Below, one piece after another: positions 34,261-42,642 of a stretch of 64,000 nucleotides of DNA. The notes beneath the pieces were generated by a model that was not told where the DNA came from, made no database searches, and saw nothing but the letters and a program-made list of their open reading frames with translations. The stretch's first letter is position 1. The number at the start of each line of letters is the position of its first letter. Made by a program: the position numbers and the translations under genes. The stretch is from G963677185 sp963677185 (GTDB lineage: Bacteria > Bacillota > Syntrophomonadia > Syntrophomonadales > Syntrophomonadaceae): assembly GCA_963677185.1 (NCBI GenBank), contig OY781889.1, positions 868,001-932,000 of the forward strand. Direction: 5' to 3'.

Positions 34261-34480
34261 TAAATTCACCCGCCTTAATAGTGACTCCGGAAATGACCGT
34301 TTGCCATTAAAATTTATAAGCATTTAATCAACGGCAATCAATAAATGTATGCTGTAAGATATATTCTATACAGTCCTTCAAATCTTGAAAAGAAATGGCA
34401 GGGAAATGCATCCCGCTGGAATACGGCCAGGTATTTAAGGTAAAATAGAAGCACTTGATTTGGCCGGGAGTGATTGTCAA

Positions 34481-35062
34481 ATGAAATACCTGGTGCGCTT
34501 GTTTATCATAGCATTAATAATGGCCAATGTGGGGCTAATGTGTGACGGTCGAGCTGTTGCCGAAGAATCGGTACCTGGCCAGAACAGCAGTCAGAACTAC
34601 TGGAATCCGGCAATGGGTCCGTACAATCAGTATATTGCGAACGATCAGCAGACAGGATTGCCAAGCGAGGCCAGTTATTCAAACTATTCTGCCCGCTTTA
34701 AGATCGGCAGCGATGAATATTATATTAATGATGTTTCTTTTCCTATGGATGTGAAGCCTTACGCCAGTAAAGGCCGCAGTTTCGTTCCGGTTCGGTATTT
34801 GGCTTACGCATGCGGAATAAACGACGATGAACTGGAATACTGGCCAGCCAGCCGCATGGTAATAATGAACGGCAGTTCAGGTGTTCTGCGTTTAAGGTTG
34901 GGCAGCAACCTGTTATATTGTAATGATCAGCTGGAAATTATGGATGTATGCCCTGAACTGCGCACCAACCGGATTTTTTTACCTGCACGCTATGTGGCTG
35001 AATTCTTCGGCTATTCGGTTGAGTGGGACGAAAATACCCGGACAATAACCATTTGCGGATAG
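34481..35062 (+). CDS. Exported stalk-domain (copper amine oxidase N-like) protein
   Basis: A 193-residue protein with a signal peptide (residues 1-31, LVRLFIIALIMANVGLM) and one stalk domain recognisable by VKPYASKGRSFVPVRYLAYACG ... TNRIFLPARYVAEFFGYSVEW ... TRTITI. Despite the Pfam name, such domains carry no oxidase activity and are common wall-associated modules in clostridia. The ATG at 34481 follows GGGAG. A related protein is encoded at 40757-41557. Confidence 0.8.
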   Translation: MKYLVRLFIIALIMANVGLMCDGRAVAEESVPGQNSSQNYWNPAMGPYNQYIANDQQTGLPSEASYSNYSARFKIGSDEYYINDVSFPMDVKPYASKGRSFVPVRYLAYACGINDDELEYWPASRMVIMNGSSGVLRLRLGSNLLYCNDQLEIMDVCPELRTNRIFLPARYVAEFFGYSVEWDENTRTITICG

Positions 35063-35131
35063 AAAAGCCTGGCGCATCTGAAGTGCAGGCCGGTCTTTCG
35101 GTAGAGAAAATAAAAACAAAGGAATACGCAT

Positions 35132-36547
35132 ATGAATCGCTACCAGTATATACCGTCAGTTGACGAATTGCTTCAGCACGAATCTCTGCGCGGTTTTCGC
35201 ACGGAACTGCCGCCTGATTTTGTAGTTGCCATGCTGCGCCATGCTGTTCAAAAGCTCCGGGATGCGATCACTGCAGGACTTGACTTATCCAGCCGTGATC
35301 AGGCAACTGAATTGATATTGGAAGCTCTTAACAAAAACGCAGAGGTAATGCGGGCTGGCAGCTTGAAGCGCGTTATCAATGCAACCGGCGTTGTTTTGCA
35401 TACCAATCTGGGCCGTGCACCTATTAGCAAAGCTGCGCTTCAGGCCATTAATGAACTGGCATCCGGTTACTGCAACCTGGAATATGACATAGAAGAGGGC
35501 AAACGAGGTTCGCGCTACCAGCATGTGGAAGCATTGTTATGCAGACTGTGCGGGTCTGAGGCTGCGCTGGTCGTCAATAATAATGCCGCAGCTGTGCTGC
35601 TGGCACTGAATACAATGGCCCAGGGGCGGGAAGTCATCGTTTCGCGCGGCCAGCTGATCGAGATCGGTGGCGCATTCAGGATTCCCGATGTAATGGCGGC
35701 CAGTGGAGCCACACTGGTTGAGGTCGGTACGACCAACAAAACCTATTCCGGCGATTTCGCCCGGGCTATAAACCCGAACACGGCGCTGCTTTTTGCCGCG
35801 CATACGTCAAATTACCGAATAGTGGGCTTTACGTCCGAAACCTCCCTGGCTGAGCTGGTGGAATTGGGGCAGAAGCAGCGAATCCCGGTTATGCAGGATC
35901 TGGGTTCGGGAATTATTATGAGCCTGGCTCAATGGGGATTAAGCGACGAGCCCACCGTACAATCAAGCCTGGAATCGGGTGTAGATGTCGTAAGCTTCAG
36001 CGGAGACAAACTGCTGGGCGGACCTCAAGCTGGTATCTTACTGGGTAAAAAGGAATATATCGATGCCTTTAAGAGCAATCAATTAACCCGCGCGCTTCGG
36101 GTGGATAAGCTCACCATTGCGGCCCTGGAAGCCACTCTTATGGAATACGAGCAGGGCAAGCCCTTTGAAAATATCCCGGTCATGAGAATGCTGTCGGCAG
36201 ATACTGAAGTGCTGCAAAATCGTGCCGCCAGACTGCTGGATGGCATTCAGCAACGCCTGCAGGCCAACTATGATGGAATTGAATCAAGCATAGTTCCATT
36301 GGGTGACATGGTAGGAGGCGGAGCCTACCCGACCAAAGAAATAAATGGCTGGGGAGTTGCTTTGCGTTTCCCGGAAGGATGGTTGGAAAAAGTCAGCAGC
36401 GGGCTCAGGAGGGCGATCCCTGCGGTTGTTTCCAGGAAACAGGATAATTGCCTTCTGTTTAGTGTTAGAACAATCGAGGACGATGAGGTCGAGAGCCTGG
36501 CCGAAGCCATAGACTCTGCGATAGCAGAAAGCGTGAAAAACGGATAG
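35132..36547 (+). CDS. selA: L-seryl-tRNA(Sec) selenium transferase SelA
   Basis: A 471-residue PLP enzyme that turns seryl-tRNA(Sec) into selenocysteinyl-tRNA(Sec) with selenophosphate. Conserved segments: INATGVVLHTNLGRAP near residue 82, the EYDIEEGKRGSRY loop and the PLP lysine in SFSGDKLLGGPQAG. It needs SerS, which is encoded in the same window. selB follows after 39 bases. Confidence 0.96.
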   Translation: MNRYQYIPSVDELLQHESLRGFRTELPPDFVVAMLRHAVQKLRDAITAGLDLSSRDQATELILEALNKNAEVMRAGSLKRVINATGVVLHTNLGRAPISKAALQAINELASGYCNLEYDIEEGKRGSRYQHVEALLCRLCGSEAALVVNNNAAAVLLALNTMAQGREVIVSRGQLIEIGGAFRIPDVMAASGATLVEVGTTNKTYSGDFARAINPNTALLFAAHTSNYRIVGFTSETSLAELVELGQKQRIPVMQDLGSGIIMSLAQWGLSDEPTVQSSLESGVDVVSFSGDKLLGGPQAGILLGKKEYIDAFKSNQLTRALRVDKLTIAALEATLMEYEQGKPFENIPVMRMLSADTEVLQNRAARLLDGIQQRLQANYDGIESSIVPLGDMVGGGAYPTKEINGWGVALRFPEGWLEKVSSGLRRAIPAVVSRKQDNCLLFSVRTIEDDEVESLAEAIDSAIAESVKNG

Positions 36548-36586
36548 TATAGCTTGACATAGCAATCCGACAGCCGGAGGCGAACA

Positions 36587-38506
36587 GTGGATAAAGATAT
36601 TAAACGCATAGTTATTGGCACCGCAGGCCATATTGATCATGGAAAGACCACATTGGTAAAAGCCCTGACCGGCAAAGACACGGATCGGCTAAAAGAGGAA
36701 AAAATGCGGGGCATCAGCATAGAGTTAGGCTTTGCCCCCTTTTCGCTGCCATCTGGCCAGAAAGCAGCGATTGTGGATGTGCCCGGTCATGAACGTTTTA
36801 TTCGTCATATGCTGGCTGGTGCTTTTGGCATTGATTTTGTTTTAATGGTTATTGCCGCTGACGAAGGGGTGATGCCCCAAACCCGTGAGCATCTTGATAT
36901 AATCGAATTGTTGGGGATTCGCAAAGGAATTGTGGTGCTGACCAAGAAGGATATGGTAGACGAGGACTGGCTGATGCTGGTCGAAGAAGAAATCCGGGAG
37001 TATCTGGCCGGCACTATTCTGAAACAGGCGCCCATCATGGCCGTTTCCGCAGTAAACGGAGATGGAATGCCCGAATTGCTCGAAATGATTGGTCGTTTGG
37101 CAGAAGAAACCGAAGAGCGCTCTGCTTTTGGTTATGCCCGCCTGCCTATTGACCGGGTTTTTACCATGTCTGGCTTCGGCACCGTGGTAACCGGGACCCT
37201 GTGGTCAGGCAAGATAATGACCGGCGAAACCCTGGAACTGCTTCCCGTAAAAAAGCCAGTAAGGGTTCGCACTTTGCAAGTTCACGGTTCCAAGGTTGAC
37301 GAGGCGGTAGCGGGCCAGAGAGTAGCCGTTAATTTGCAAGGCATTGAGATCAGCGAGGTCAAGCGTGGTTTTCTGCTGGCCAGCAAAGACTATCTGCATC
37401 CGGGTTTTCGGGTGGATGCGCGGCTGCGTCTTCTATCCTCCAGTCCCTACCGGCTAAAAAATTGGAACCGGGTGCGTTTTCACCTGGGCACTGATGAGAC
37501 CATGGGCAGAGTGGTGCTCCTGGATAGGGATGAATTACTGCCAGGGGAAGAGGGCTTTGCCCAAATTGTCATGGAGAAACCAGTTGTGGCGGCAAAAAAC
37601 GATCTTTTTGTGCTCCGTTACTATTCGCCGGTGCACACCATTGGCGGTGGGACCGTGCTGGAACCGAACGCTCCACGCCAGAAAAGATTTCGCGAGGATG
37701 TTCTCCACGACCTGGCGATCAAGGAAGAAGGCAGCGCCTATGATATCGTTCTGCATGTGATGGAAAATGAAGCCGAGCGGATTTTTTCGCTGGAGGATCT
37801 GGAGAAAAAAAGTTCTATCCATGTGAATACACTCAAGGACGAGCTGCGCCAGTTGATTGACGACGAAAAGGTCATCGATGTAGATGGGAAGGGAAATCAA
37901 TTTATTAGCACAGCGGGATTGGAGCTTATTGCCAGCCGCATGGAACTTTTAATGAGCGATTATCATGGCAAGCACCCGTTGCGCGCTGGATATCCGAAAG
38001 AGGACATGCGCAGCCGCCACTTGAAAGACGTTAATGCCAAACAATTTAACAGCCTGCTCAAACTGCTGGAAAATGACGGCAAAATTCGCAGCCGGGGCAA
38101 TTTTCTTGCTATTCCGGCTTTTAAGGCTGAACCGGATGAGCGTGCCGCTGCCTTAATTACACAAATTATCAGCAGGCTTGAAACAGATCCGTTTACTCCA
38201 CCGTCCCTGGAAGAAATCAAAACTGATCTGGGGATGAAAGACGACCAGGCACTGGAATTGTTCAGCTTCCTCTTGGAGCAGGGAAAGATTATAAAGGCAG
38301 CTGAAGGCATTGTCTTTGCGGAGAGCGCGATAGAAACCGCACAGGAACGTATTAAGGACTATTTCACCAGGGAAAAAGAGCTGGCACTGGGACCAGCCCG
38401 AGATCTATTCAACAGCTCACGGAAATATATATTGCCTCTTCTTGAATATTTCGACCGCATCCGGTTGACCAAGAGAATGGGCGATACGCGAATATTAATG
38501 AAGTAG
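36587..38506 (+). CDS. selB: Selenocysteine-specific elongation factor SelB
   Basis: A 639-residue GTPase that brings Sec-tRNA to UGA codons marked by SECIS hairpins. G1 is GTAGHIDHGKTTL, followed by the RGISIEL switch, DVPGHE and TKKD motifs. The C-terminal half holds winged-helix repeats (for example FRLKNW-like region and EEIKTDLGMKDDQALELFSFL) that bind SECIS RNA. GTG start behind GGAGGCG. No tRNA-Sec gene is seen downstream or elsewhere in the window. Confidence 0.96.
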   Translation: MDKDIKRIVIGTAGHIDHGKTTLVKALTGKDTDRLKEEKMRGISIELGFAPFSLPSGQKAAIVDVPGHERFIRHMLAGAFGIDFVLMVIAADEGVMPQTREHLDIIELLGIRKGIVVLTKKDMVDEDWLMLVEEEIREYLAGTILKQAPIMAVSAVNGDGMPELLEMIGRLAEETEERSAFGYARLPIDRVFTMSGFGTVVTGTLWSGKIMTGETLELLPVKKPVRVRTLQVHGSKVDEAVAGQRVAVNLQGIEISEVKRGFLLASKDYLHPGFRVDARLRLLSSSPYRLKNWNRVRFHLGTDETMGRVVLLDRDELLPGEEGFAQIVMEKPVVAAKNDLFVLRYYSPVHTIGGGTVLEPNAPRQKRFREDVLHDLAIKEEGSAYDIVLHVMENEAERIFSLEDLEKKSSIHVNTLKDELRQLIDDEKVIDVDGKGNQFISTAGLELIASRMELLMSDYHGKHPLRAGYPKEDMRSRHLKDVNAKQFNSLLKLLENDGKIRSRGNFLAIPAFKAEPDERAAALITQIISRLETDPFTPPSLEEIKTDLGMKDDQALELFSFLLEQGKIIKAAEGIVFAESAIETAQERIKDYFTREKELALGPARDLFNSSRKYILPLLEYFDRIRLTKRMGDTRILMK

Positions 38507-38626
38507 CCACGCCTGGTACGGTGTGACAGAATATTGATTGCACATGGACAGGTGTGAATACAGCCGGGAGTTATATAAAAACAGGGTCGCAATTTTCCGG
38601 ATTACATAGCGAAGGAAGATGATTAA

Positions 38627-40585
38627 GTGAAACATTGCCCAAAAGCAGGTATGTTAAGCACAATGCTAATTGGATTGCTTATAATGTGCACCATTTTTCC
38701 GGTGGCGGCTGCAGCTCAACCCTATACGGATTTGCCCGCAGTTTCGCCGGAAATGCTGGAAGCAGGTTATTGGATAGAAAAAATGGATGACCCAGATCGG
38801 ATTTTGATGAGTTATGGCGAGATCCAGGCTTTTAATCGTGCCATGGAGCAGCATCGGGCGGAAGGCGTTTATAACCTGGCTGAATATCCCGAACAGATTG
38901 ATGGTTCCGAGCTTGAAGAATGGATGAAATTTGAATCAGGCGATTACGCACTGTATCTCGCTGGTGAGCAGAAGATCGTAGACCGGGCGGTGCTCGATGC
39001 GGCAATAATTAATATGAACATAAAAGCCGTATCAGAGTCAAACACGAGCGCTTATGCGGTTGCCACCAGGCGGTGCGATATGAAAGCCATTCCCTTTGCT
39101 CCGGTTGTCAGTGATGAACCAGGAGATCTGGAATACGACGACTTGCAATATTCGGTCCTGTTGCCGGGCGAACCGGTGGTTGTTCTCCATGAAAGTGCGG
39201 ATCGGCAATGGTGTTTTGTTCAAACCAGCAATTGCCGGGGATGGGTCGAAGACCGATTCCTGGCAATTGCCAATCGAACCAGCTGGGATGCGTATTTGAA
39301 CAGCCGGAACAGAGCGTTCATTCTGGTCACTGCCGATAAGGCTGAATTGTGCGATAATCCTTATGATTCAGACTTATCGGGTCTGGAGCTGCCTATGGGT
39401 ACAATTTTGCCGTTGGCTGCGAAAATGACCGTTCCGAAGCTTGTCGACGGACAAAATCCGTCCGGCAACTGGGTGGTCAATATGCCGCAGCGCGACCGCA
39501 ATGGCCAGCTGGAGAGCAAGCTAGTCCTGGTGCCCGCTTCTGCTGATGTAACTGACGAGTATCTGCCTTATACTTCTGCCAATGTTATAACCCAGGCGTT
39601 TAAGACCCTGGGTGACCGCTATGGCTGGGGCGGTATGCTAAACGAACGTGATTGTTCGTCGTTTGTAAAGGATGTATATGCTTGCTTCGGATTCAGCCTG
39701 CCGCGCAATACCTCGGGGCAATCAGCAGTTGAAGCCGGAGCATCCTTGAATTTGGCAGGATACAGCGAATCATACCGGGGGTTGCTGCTGAAACGGCTTC
39801 GTCCAGGAGCCGCGTTGTACTTCCCGGGGCATACCATGTTCTATCTAGGCGAGGAAAACGGACGTCACTATGTCATATCGGCCCTGGGCTCATATGCCAA
39901 TTTTGATCAGCAGGGCGAAATGGAACTGCAGAGAGTACACGGAACCGTAGTCAATGATCTAAGCTTGACCAGACGCAACGGCAATACTTGGATGGAAGAG
40001 CTTACCATAGCCCAGCAATATGCACGTATGCACTTCGCAGATCTTGAAGGCCGCTCTGAGCAAGCGGCCATTGAAGCCCTGGCCGACGATTTCATTATAA
40101 GCGGCAAGACGGACAGCGAGTTCGAACCGGATGCCACCCTGACCAGGGCGGAACTGGCCCAGCTGTTATTGCAGGCGCTCAGGCTGGAGCCGGCGGCTGA
40201 GGCAGCTCAGTTTTTAGATACCCAGAGCCACTGGAGCCGGGGGGCTGTCGGTGCTATCGTGAAAGCCGGAATCATGGCAGGCAGTGACACCGCCAGCTTC
40301 ATGCCGGACAAGCCGGTAAGCAGGGCAGAACTGGCTGCTACAGTAGTAAAGTGTCCGTCTGTAAAATGGCCGGAGTATGATCCTGTACTGGCTGCAGCGG
40401 CCTGCAGCGATGCTGCTGATATTTCGGACTGGGCTCGAACCGGCGTCTACCAGTGTTTAAGCTCCGGGGTGCTGAAGGTAAAGGCAGACGGGAATTTTGG
40501 ACCGCTGGATTGGTCAAGCCGTGCGGAAGCGGCTCTGGCCGTCAGCGCCATTTTGGATAAAAGCAAGATCGAGGTTGAAGAATAG
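38627..40585 (+). CDS. SLH-anchored NlpC/P60-type cell wall hydrolase
   Basis: A 652-residue exported protein. Signal peptide (residues 1-29), an uncharacterised N-terminal part, an SH3b-like region (residues 150-210, GEPVVVLHESADRQWCFVQ), then an NlpC/P60 peptidase domain with catalytic Cys in NERDCSSFVKDVYACFG and His in GHTMFYLGEENGRHYV. The last 170 residues hold SLH repeats (DFIISGKTDSEFEPDATLTR, AELAQLLLQAL; GIMAGSDTASFMPDKPVSRA). It probably cuts peptide stems in peptidoglycan while attached to the wall. GTG start with AAGGAAG upstream. Confidence 0.88.
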   Translation: MKHCPKAGMLSTMLIGLLIMCTIFPVAAAAQPYTDLPAVSPEMLEAGYWIEKMDDPDRILMSYGEIQAFNRAMEQHRAEGVYNLAEYPEQIDGSELEEWMKFESGDYALYLAGEQKIVDRAVLDAAIINMNIKAVSESNTSAYAVATRRCDMKAIPFAPVVSDEPGDLEYDDLQYSVLLPGEPVVVLHESADRQWCFVQTSNCRGWVEDRFLAIANRTSWDAYLNSRNRAFILVTADKAELCDNPYDSDLSGLELPMGTILPLAAKMTVPKLVDGQNPSGNWVVNMPQRDRNGQLESKLVLVPASADVTDEYLPYTSANVITQAFKTLGDRYGWGGMLNERDCSSFVKDVYACFGFSLPRNTSGQSAVEAGASLNLAGYSESYRGLLLKRLRPGAALYFPGHTMFYLGEENGRHYVISALGSYANFDQQGEMELQRVHGTVVNDLSLTRRNGNTWMEELTIAQQYARMHFADLEGRSEQAAIEALADDFIISGKTDSEFEPDATLTRAELAQLLLQALRLEPAAEAAQFLDTQSHWSRGAVGAIVKAGIMAGSDTASFMPDKPVSRAELAATVVKCPSVKWPEYDPVLAAAACSDAADISDWARTGVYQCLSSGVLKVKADGNFGPLDWSSRAEAALAVSAILDKSKIEVEE

Positions 40586-40615
40586 TCAGGTTTAGGTTAT
40601 ATGAGGAGGATGGAA

Positions 40616-40711
40616 ATGCTGGATAAAATAACACCGCAGATTCGAATGTTTCTGCTTTTTCTGCTAATCGCGGCTTTAAGCGGGTCTCTTTTATATACAT
40701 TGCTGCGTTAA
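40616..40711 (+). CDS. Tiny single-helix membrane peptide
   Basis: A 31-codon frame, MLDKITPQIRMFLLFLLIAA then LSGSLLYTLLR. It has a strong GAGGAGG ribosome binding site five bases before the ATG, one hydrophobic helix (residues 11-28) and sits 30 bases after the wall hydrolase and 45 before the stalk protein, on the same strand. The combination of site, composition and context makes translation likely; function is unknown. Confidence 0.55.
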   Translation: MLDKITPQIRMFLLFLLIAALSGSLLYTLLR

Positions 40712-40756
40712 AATTGCCACTGACGTAATCGATTATTTGGAAAGGTATAGAGTTGC

Positions 40757-41557
40757 ATGCAAAAAAAGACCCTGGTGCTGGTAATGTTATTGGTTATTAG
40801 CCTGTTTATGCCTTTGCTGCAGCCTGAGGCGGCTGCAAGCTGCCATATTGTGGTTCAATCAAAATCAAAGAGCAGTTCTCCGGAAATTCTTGATCCGGGA
40901 GTTGAGCCGTATGTCCAGGATGGGCGTCTGCTGGTGCCCATGGGTTCATTAGCGGAAGCCCTTGGTTTCAGCGGCAAATACGATGAGGCGACTCGAAAAG
41001 CGACGATTACGGGCGTAGGGCGGCGCATTGAGCTTACCCTGGATTCTGCGGATGCTTATGTTAACGGAAAAACTGTCAAGCTGGACATTCCTGCCCTGGC
41101 CACCGAAGGCCGGATCATGGTGCCGTTGCGGTTCATTTCGGAAGCGTTTGACTATCAGGTATATTTTACTCAGCATATCGAGCGTGAAGGCACGGCTTAT
41201 ATTCTGCCGTACAATTTGGTGCCCTCCGAGGAAATTAACGCCCTGTATGAAGATAAAGATGCTTTATTCGAAAATTTCCCGTATCCAGAAGCCCCCTGGT
41301 ATTTCACCCTTTACTTGCCGGAAGGATATAAAACGAAGAAAGGCGTGGAAATCGGCCAGGATATCACGAAATTACTGAGCATTTACGGCATTCCAGAGCA
41401 GCCGTTCAGGGATCTGGCATCCTATACTGCCGATTATACCGGCACGGTATTGTATCCGGCTCCATTTACGCCGCATAGCGGGGATTATACAAAAGTGGAA
41501 CTTACATTTGAAAATGGTGTTCTAATTCAGTACAAGCTGATACCCCCGGCCGATTAA
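40757..41557 (+). CDS. Exported stalk-domain protein
   Basis: A 266-residue protein with a signal peptide (TLVLVMLLVISLFMPLLQPEAAA) and an N-terminal stalk domain, residues 45-135: VQDGRLLVPMGSLAEALGFS ... EGRIMVPLRFISEAFDYQV. The C-terminal 120 residues (YFTLYLPEGYKTKKGVEIG onward) match nothing I recognise. It probably works at the cell wall next to the SLH-anchored hydrolase encoded just upstream. Confidence 0.8.
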   Translation: MQKKTLVLVMLLVISLFMPLLQPEAAASCHIVVQSKSKSSSPEILDPGVEPYVQDGRLLVPMGSLAEALGFSGKYDEATRKATITGVGRRIELTLDSADAYVNGKTVKLDIPALATEGRIMVPLRFISEAFDYQVYFTQHIEREGTAYILPYNLVPSEEINALYEDKDALFENFPYPEAPWYFTLYLPEGYKTKKGVEIGQDITKLLSIYGIPEQPFRDLASYTADYTGTVLYPAPFTPHSGDYTKVELTFENGVLIQYKLIPPAD

Positions 41558-41625
41558 ACAGCCGGTTCAGCAATGTATTGGAGGCCCGGCGTTAGCCGGA
41601 ATGACTATTCAGCAGGGAGGCGGCT

Positions 41626-42573
41626 ATGAAAAGGCTCAATATCGTTTATTCTGATGAAATGGAAGCTTTACATGATCAGGGCTGGGGATTAATTGAGAAG
41701 GGTCTGCTGGATGAAGCCCTCGATTTGTGGGAACAGCACTACACTCAGGCTGGAAAGCTTTATCCGCCGGCTTTGCCCGATATAGTTCAGCTCTTCATAC
41801 AAATGGATCACATTCCACAGGCCGAGATATATCTGGATCTGCTTGAACAGGTCAATGAAATAGAAGAAGGGGACTGGCTGGTGCCGATTCTCATCTGCCG
41901 CATGATGATGGCGCTTCACCAGGGAGACATGACCGGCACTTTGCATTATGTAAAGAAGCTGGAGGTGCTGGAACTGGATGAGGAAGACCGGAAACTGCTC
42001 GAACATCTTAAAGAGAGCATTGGGGATGCCAGCGGCAAAGGTTTTGAACAGTTGATAAATAATGCGATGATGGATGAAGTCATGGGCATGGCTCTCCAGG
42101 AGCTGTTGGAGGATTTGAGCGAAAAAGACCTTCCGCTGAATCCCAGCCTGGCGCGCGGCTTGAAAAATCTTCCTGTACATTGGATAGATGGAACCTGCGA
42201 TTTAATGGCGATAGAAAGCCTTCCCAAACGCAAAGACCGGGAAAAGCAGATTATTAGCACCCTGACAGATCCTTTAAGTTTTAGTGATCTATGCCAGGAG
42301 CATCTTGATGATGAAGAAATCGAGATTTTAAAGTATATACTGCAGAATGGCGGATGGTGCCGCTTCCAGGTCATCAGCCGCAAATTCGGCGGGCTGGATG
42401 AGGAAAGCTATTTCTGGCCTGATGAAGGCACCTGTACTCCCGTAGGGAATCTGTGGAGCCTGGGATTAATTATGGTAGGGCGCGCCGATATCAAAGGAAG
42501 AAAAACCCGCATCGCCAGCATCCCGGTGGAACTGCGAGAGCCCTTGCGCTTGATGGTTAAAGGCTATAAATAA
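41626..42573 (+). CDS. Hypothetical helical-repeat protein
   Basis: A 315-residue soluble protein. Residues 10-150 look like TPR-type helical pairs (LIEKGLLDEALDLWEQHYTQ, QMDHIPQAEIYLDLLEQV, ALHQGDMTGTLHYVKKLEVL). The C-terminal part (residues 205-310, SFSDLCQEHLDDEEIEILKY, then ILQNGGWCRFQVISRKFGG) resembles a winged-helix domain, so a DNA- or protein-binding scaffold is possible. The ATG follows GGGAGG. It lies just ahead of glnS on the same strand; the 70-base gap may still allow co-transcription. Confidence 0.65.
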   Translation: MKRLNIVYSDEMEALHDQGWGLIEKGLLDEALDLWEQHYTQAGKLYPPALPDIVQLFIQMDHIPQAEIYLDLLEQVNEIEEGDWLVPILICRMMMALHQGDMTGTLHYVKKLEVLELDEEDRKLLEHLKESIGDASGKGFEQLINNAMMDEVMGMALQELLEDLSEKDLPLNPSLARGLKNLPVHWIDGTCDLMAIESLPKRKDREKQIISTLTDPLSFSDLCQEHLDDEEIEILKYILQNGGWCRFQVISRKFGGLDEESYFWPDEGTCTPVGNLWSLGLIMVGRADIKGRKTRIASIPVELREPLRLMVKGYK

Positions 42574-42642
42574 ATATGCAATGGTCATCACAGCGGAATG
42601 GGTTATAATACGTTAGAAAAAACATCTAAAGGTGGGAAAACT

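Noticed and set aside
38507..38626. Possible tRNA-Sec gene after selB
   Set aside because: I looked for a long acceptor stem with a UCA anticodon in this gap and found no cloverleaf.
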